The notes under the pieces are model-generated. The model saw nothing but the letters and a program-made list of their open reading frames with translations. It made no database searches and was not told the DNA's origin. Positions 6,025 through 8,930 of a stretch of DNA of 8,930 nt are shown in pieces. Made by a program: the position numbers and the translations under genes. Numbering within the stretch: the first letter of the stretch is position 1; the number at the start of each line of letters is the position of its first letter. Source of the DNA: Chloroflexota bacterium (lineage in GTDB: Bacteria > Chloroflexota > Dehalococcoidia > Lucifugimonadales > UBA3495); assembly GCA_022561675.1 (NCBI GenBank), contig JADFQT010000092.1, positions 1-8,930 of the forward strand, written 5' to 3'.

Positions 6025-6657
6025 ATGGCAGACCCCAAGTTTACCACCTACTATGATTTCCGTTGACCCTTTGTCTATAACGCGGCCGTGTGGCTGTCGA
6101 CGGTTAAGGAAACCAGCGGAACCGATTTTGTCGTGGATTGGCAACCCTTCTCGCTGACCCAGGTCAACAGCAAGGAAGGGGAAGACTGGAAGGTTTGGGA
6201 GCAGCCGGGCGCCCTGGACGGCACCGATAATACCCTGCTGGCCCACCGCGCCGGATTGGCCGCCAAGCGGCAGGGGCAGGAAGCCTTCGAGTCCTTTTTC
6301 ATGAGCCTGCTGAAGGCCCGCCACGAAGATAAGAAAGACCTGAACGACCGGGCGGTCATCGACGAAGCGGTGGCTGTGTCGGGCATCGATGCCGGTAGAT
6401 TTCGCGAGGATCTAATGGACCCGGAATTGCTCAAAGAGTTGGGCGAAAGCCACACCAGGGCGGTGGAAGAGCATGGAGCCTTTGGGGTTCCCACCTACGT
6501 TTTCCCCAGCGGCCACGCCGCTTTCATCAAGATGTTTATCCCGCCCGCCGAGGAAGCGGTCGAGATGTTCGACAGTCTGATGAAGGTGGGCGCCGATTTA
6601 AAGTACCTGGGTGAAATCAAGCGTCCTCAACCTCCCTGGCCCCACGGAGTCATTTAA
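6025..6657 (+). CDS. Selenocysteine-containing DsbA-family oxidoreductase (in-frame TGA at codon 14)
   Basis: Predicted 210-residue thioredoxin-fold protein of the DsbA/FrnE/2-hydroxychromene-2-carboxylate isomerase group, without a signal peptide and hence cytosolic. It starts MADPKFTTYYDFR, then TGA (6064-6066), then PFVYNAAVWL. In this group the first strand ends in a Cys-Pro motif holding the redox-active cysteine, so the TGA sits exactly at that cysteine and reads U-P-F-V. The second cysteine of CxxC is absent (Val), pointing to a one-selenol mechanism, for example with glutathione or another low-molecular-weight thiol. A helical insertion (about 70-150) and the cis-proline motif GVPTYVF (154-160, P156) follow. 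The frame is intact to TAA at 6655. TGA is a real stop for other genes here (865, 2244, 4484), so global recoding is unlikely. Alternatives are a TGC-to-TGA nonsense mutation or a sequencing error. Substrate unknown. Confidence 0.8.
6068..6109 (+). promoter_or_regulatory. Bacterial SECIS-like stem-loop
   Basis: Directly after the in-frame TGA the mRNA can fold into an extended hairpin. The upper stem is GCGGCC (6082-6087) with GGCTGT (6092-6097), 6 pairs including two G-U, closed by a 4-base loop GTGT (6088-6091). Lower pairs are AAC (6079-6081) with GTT (6103-6105) and CCTT (6068-6071) with AAGG (6106-6109), with internal loops between. The apical loop begins with GU, a feature of bacterial SECIS loops bound by SelB, and lies 21 nt after the TGA, within the usual range. 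The fold was made by eye; no energy was computed. Confidence 0.6.
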
Positions 6658-6664
6658 GAGTTCG

Positions 6665-7360
6665 GTGTCGGCCACCCAGCTATTGCAAGCAGCTCTGGGC
6701 CTGGAGTTCAAAACCCAGGAGCTGTTAAGGCAGGCCTTGACCCACCGCTCCTTTCTTAACGAGCAAGGGGGAGTCTCCCTGGACTCTTACGAACGGATGG
6801 AGTTCCTGGGAGACTCCGTGCTGGAGCTGGTGATTTCCCAAGAGCTTTACCAGCGCCTTCCCCAACTTACCGAGGGAGAGCTGACCAAGGGGCGTGCCGC
6901 GCTGGTTTGCGGGGAGAGTTTGTCTCGGGTGGCCGAATCCCTCTCTCTGGGGGACTTCATCCTGCTGGGCAAAGGCGAAGAAGCCAGCGGCGGCCGCCAT
7001 CGGGAGTCGATTCTGGCCGCTACCTGCGAAGCGGTGGTTGCCGCCGTCTACCTGGACCAGGGCTTCGAGGCGGCACGAAGGTTCATCCTCAACATTATGG
7101 CCGAGCAGTTGGATGAATTCTGCCGAGAGGGAATAACCACGGAAAATCCCAAGTCTCGACTTCAGGAGTATTTTCAGAGCCAGGGAAGCCCATCCCCTCG
7201 CTACCAGGTGGTGGCCACGGAAGGCCCGGACCACAATCCCGTCTTCACCATTGAAGTGCTGGTCGACCAGGATGTAATGGGCGCCGGGCAGGGAGGGAAG
7301 AAGTCCGACGCCGAACGCGCGGCGGCCCAAGACGCGCTGGACCGTCTGGCCACCGAATAA
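6665..7360 (+). CDS. rnc: Ribonuclease III
   Basis: Double-strand-specific endoribonuclease for rRNA precursor and mRNA processing. The frame is open from GTG 6611 (249 residues), but GTG 6665 gives 231 residues, near the family's usual length, has AAGAG just upstream and avoids overlap, so it is preferred. In that numbering the signature motif ERMEFLGDSVLE is at 43-54, with metal-binding E43, E46 and D50. The second metal motif reads ESILAATCEA (114-123): E122 matches E. coli E117, but the residue matching D114 is Ala119. A double-stranded RNA-binding domain follows (about 160-230: PKSRLQEYFQSQG, then GGKKSDAERAAAQDAL). The gene begins 7 nt after the selenoprotein stop and is probably in the same transcript. 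Reduced or altered activity is possible given the Ala, but both domains are complete. Confidence 0.9.
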   Translation: MSATQLLQAALGLEFKTQELLRQALTHRSFLNEQGGVSLDSYERMEFLGDSVLELVISQELYQRLPQLTEGELTKGRAALVCGESLSRVAESLSLGDFILLGKGEEASGGRHRESILAATCEAVVAAVYLDQGFEAARRFILNIMAEQLDEFCREGITTENPKSRLQEYFQSQGSPSPRYQVVATEGPDHNPVFTIEVLVDQDVMGAGQGGKKSDAERAAAQDALDRLATE

Positions 7361-7475
7361 TCCGGCCAAATAGGGATTTCTTGTCCCTCACCCTTACCTC
7401 CCATTTGAGTTACTATAAACGCCGACCTTAGCTAGTCCGGTTTCCGGCCCGAGGCGGCTGAGGGGCTCATGTACT

Positions 7476-7557
7476 GTCGTTGGGAGAAGTCCCGATGTAA
7501 TCGGGACGACGAAGCAATCCCAGAGGGGCTAGATTGCTTCGCTTCGCTCGCAATGAC
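7476..7557. repeat. Composite inverted-repeat element (REP/MITE-like) in rnc-ftsY spacer
   Basis: Outer arms GTCGTTGGGAG (7476-7486) and CTCGCAATGAC (7547-7557) pair at 9 of 11 positions. Inside are two hairpins: GTCCCGAT-GTA-ATCGGGAC (7489-7507, 8 perfect pairs) and GAAGCAATC (7511-7519) with GATTGCTTC (7532-7540), 9 perfect pairs around a 12-base loop. Together they form a three-way, cloverleaf-like fold. 'GATTGCTTCGCTTCGCTCGCAATGAC'-like elements are, to my knowledge, frequent between genes in several bacterial phyla including Chloroflexota; they carry no ORF. It is not a tRNA: no anticodon or T-loop consensus. It could modulate rnc/ftsY read-through. Confidence 0.75.
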
Positions 7558-7636
7558 GAAAAAAAGGCTTCTCACACTCGCTCTAAGGGCTTGGTGTCCG
7601 GTTAGATTCGCGATGGGCGAGATTCAGGAATAGATA

Positions 7637-8593
7637 ATGTTTGGGGTGTTCAAGAGAAATCAGGAAGAGAACAAACGCCAGACTGAAGAGGGCGTTAAAC
7701 GCAGCCGGGATCGCTGGTTTGGACGGGTATTGAGCCTACTCCGCTCCTCCCGCCTGGACGACGCGCTGTGGGAGGAGTTGGAGGAAATCCTGATATCCTC
7801 CGATGTGGGCGTCGAATCCTCCATGAGGATAATCGAGGATCTGAAATCCCAAGTTCAGGAAGAGCGCATCGCCGACCCGGAGCTGGCCTTTGAGCGGCTG
7901 AAGCTGGCCTTGACCAAGGACCTGGATTACCCAGAAAGTGACGATTTGTGGCTGGATTCCGACGATGAAACCCGTCCTTATGTCATCCTCATGGTCGGGG
8001 TCAACGGTGTCGGTAAAACCACCAGCATCGCCAAGCTGGCCCACCATTTCACCCGAGCCGGCAAGAAAGTGGTGCTGGGCGCGGCCGACACCTTCCGGGC
8101 CGCCGCCGAGGAGCAGTTGGAGATCCTGGGAGAACGCGTTGGCGTAGATGTTATTAGCCACCAGCCCGGCGGAGACCCCGGCGCGGTGGCCTATGACGCG
8201 TTCCGTGCGGCGCAGGCCAGGGGCGCCGACGTGCTGATTGTGGATACCGCCGGACGGCTGCACACGCGAGTCAACCTGATGGAGGAGCTCAAGAAGGTCC
8301 ACCGGGTGATCCAGCGCCTGGAGCCCTCGGCACCCCATCAGGTTTTGCTGACCCTGGACGCCACCACTGGCCTTAACGGACTGGCCCAGGCTAGGGGCTT
8401 CAAGGAAGCGGTGGGTCTCACCGGCATCTTTTTGGCCAAAATGGATGGCACGGCGCGGGGCGGCATTGTCCTGGCCATCAAGCAGGAGCTGGGGGTGCCG
8501 ATCCTGTTCATCGGAACCGGAGAATCTTTAGACGATTTGGCCCCTTTTGACGCTAAAGTGTTTGTCGATTCCTTGTTGGCGCCCACCGTCTAG
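7637..8593 (+). CDS. ftsY: Signal recognition particle receptor FtsY
   Basis: SRP-type GTPase of 318 residues that docks ribosome-SRP complexes at the inner membrane for co-translational insertion. The N-domain four-helix bundle is at about 20-105, with no long acidic A-domain; a short basic, charged N-terminus may bind the membrane. NG-domain motifs: G1 GVNGVGKT (121-128), insertion-box/G2 DTFRAAA (151-157), G3 DTAGR (203-207), DATTGLNGL (241-249), G4 AKMDG (267-271) and G5 GTGESLDDLAPFD (293-305). DATTGLNGL has Leu where most family members have Gln, and G4 has Ala where Thr is usual; both are mild. The start ATG has AGGAA 7 nt upstream (7626-7630). rnc and ftsY are neighbours in many bacteria, often with smc between; here only a repeat-filled 276-base spacer separates them. 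Confidence 0.95.
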   Translation: MFGVFKRNQEENKRQTEEGVKRSRDRWFGRVLSLLRSSRLDDALWEELEEILISSDVGVESSMRIIEDLKSQVQEERIADPELAFERLKLALTKDLDYPESDDLWLDSDDETRPYVILMVGVNGVGKTTSIAKLAHHFTRAGKKVVLGAADTFRAAAEEQLEILGERVGVDVISHQPGGDPGAVAYDAFRAAQARGADVLIVDTAGRLHTRVNLMEELKKVHRVIQRLEPSAPHQVLLTLDATTGLNGLAQARGFKEAVGLTGIFLAKMDGTARGGIVLAIKQELGVPILFIGTGESLDDLAPFDAKVFVDSLLAPTV

Positions 8594-8594
8594 C

Positions 8595-8686
8595 CCGGCT
8601 GGCCCCCCTTCCCATGACTAATTCCGGCCATGATTGCTTCCGGGCAACTGATTACCTCCGGGCAAACCAATCCGCGGGCCAGCCGG
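8595..8686. repeat. Inverted repeat enclosing 18-bp tandem repeats
   Basis: CCGGCTGGCCC (8595-8605) and GGGCCAGCCGG (8676-8686) are perfect 11-base inverted repeats starting right after the ftsY stop. Between them TGATTGCTTCCGGGCAA (8631-8647) and TGATTACCTCCGGGCAA (8649-8665) match at 15 of 17 positions with an 18-base period, and a degenerate third copy may precede them at 8615-8630. The strong GC stem could end the ftsY transcript, but the 70-base loop and lack of a T-run make it an atypical terminator. No ORF is apparent here. Confidence 0.5.
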
Positions 8687-8739
8687 TAGCCCAGGGGATG
8701 GCAGGGCCTTGATTCGGCTGCGCCCGTTAGACGTGCCCC

Positions 8740-8930
8740 GTGGTTGATGCGTTAGTCTGGCTCATCACCCTGGAATTTCTGGGAGTTCTCGGTTTCCTCC
8801 TGGCTTTCCCTCTTTTTTCCAGACTGCCGGACCGGGGCTATTCCGTGGCCAAGGTCTTCGCCTTGCTTCTGCTGGGCTACCTCATCTGGGTCTTTGGCCT
8901 TACGCAGCTGATTCCCAACTCCCTTGGCAC
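8740..8930 (+). CDS. DUF2298 (YYY-type) multi-pass membrane protein, 5' part only
   Basis: The frame opens at GTG 8740 (an in-frame stop at 8728-8730 excludes a longer start) and runs off the window after 63 full codons. It begins MVDALVWLITLEFLG, with one hydrophobic helix at about 5-26, then the hydrophilic loop SRLPDRGYSVAK (27-38), then a second helix at about 39-56 (FALLLLGYLIWVFGL). The order 'helix, LPDRGY, Lys, LLLGY-W helix' is characteristic, as I recall, of the N-terminus of DUF2298/Chlor_Arch_YYY proteins, very large membrane proteins of Chloroflexota and some archaea whose function is not settled; the fold suggests a glycosyltransferase-like membrane enzyme. No clear Shine-Dalgarno site precedes the GTG. 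It lies on the same strand as ftsY, 146 bases downstream. The rest of the protein cannot be seen. Confidence 0.7.
   Translation, partial: MVDALVWLITLEFLGVLGFLLAFPLFSRLPDRGYSVAKVFALLLLGYLIWVFGLTQLIPNSLG

Noticed and set aside
6025..6066. Global reassignment of TGA as a sense codon
   Set aside because: TGA is the natural stop of other genes in the window (865, 2244 and the cca stop at 4484), and no other conserved gene has internal TGA.
6088..6657. A shorter protein starting at GTG 6088
   Set aside because: There is no Shine-Dalgarno site before it, it lacks the first strand and active-site residue of the fold, and it starts inside the apical loop of the SECIS-like hairpin. The promoter and GGAGGTG point to 6025.
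6611..6664. N-terminal extension of RNase III from GTG 6611
   Set aside because: It would overlap the selenoprotein gene by 47 bases, has no good ribosome binding site, and exceeds the usual RNase III length; GTG 6665 fits better, though 6611 is not excluded.
7414..7419. TATAAA as a -10 box for ftsY
   Set aside because: No -35-like sequence at 16-18 bases upstream, and it lies over 200 bases from ftsY with a repeat element in between.
7476..7557. tRNA or small structured RNA gene
   Set aside because: The cloverleaf-like fold lacks a 7-bp acceptor stem, anticodon loop and T-loop consensus; the sequence matches an intergenic repeat type instead.
7613..7633. Six-codon ORF (MGEIQE) just before ftsY
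   Set aside because: No clear ribosome binding site of its own; its AGGAA serves the ftsY start. Likely chance.

Overview
The window looks like a chromosomal segment of a bacterium with roughly 60-70% GC, most likely a member of the Chloroflexota (Dehalococcoidia/SAR202-like). The lineage call is an inference. It rests on the truncated last gene, which resembles the DUF2298 'YYY' membrane proteins typical of Chloroflexota and some archaea, and on spacers packed with inverted-repeat elements. No rRNA, tRNA, CRISPR array or transposase was seen.

Layout. (1) About positions 1-985 differ from the rest: near 50% GC on hand-counted lines, against 62-72% further on, with small overlapping, unrecognised, phage-like genes (a coiled-coil protein, then a single-pass membrane protein with a lysine-rich tail). 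The start of a third such gene runs in frame into the C-terminal half of a DinG-type helicase, so this end is either an insertion into the helicase gene or an assembly chimera. (2) The helicase half overlaps an OGG1-like 8-oxoguanine DNA glycosylase gene. (3) A 69-bp inverted-repeat element separates these from two minus-strand genes: an MDR-family oxidoreductase and a CCA-adding tRNA nucleotidyltransferase. (4) A divergent promoter region follows, then on the plus strand a DsbA-fold thiol oxidoreductase, RNase III, a second repeat-filled spacer, FtsY, and the start of the DUF2298-type membrane protein.

The main discovery is at 6025-6657. The DsbA-family gene has a good promoter and Shine-Dalgarno site but contains an in-frame TGA at codon 14, exactly where the family has its redox-active cysteine (Arg-TGA-Pro-Phe). 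A stem-loop with a GU-containing apical loop lies 21 nt after the TGA, as expected for a bacterial SECIS. The rest of the frame is intact to residue 210, and TGA ends other genes in the window. The best reading is a selenocysteine-containing DsbA-like protein that a standard gene caller would truncate. It sits 7 nt upstream of RNase III and is probably co-transcribed with it.

Other points: RNase III has Ala where the family's metal-binding Asp (E. coli D114) is expected. The oxidoreductase keeps the structural-zinc cysteines but not the catalytic-zinc ligands, and is preceded by a 7-codon leader ORF with a strong ribosome binding site. Three different inverted-repeat element types occupy intergenic spacers.
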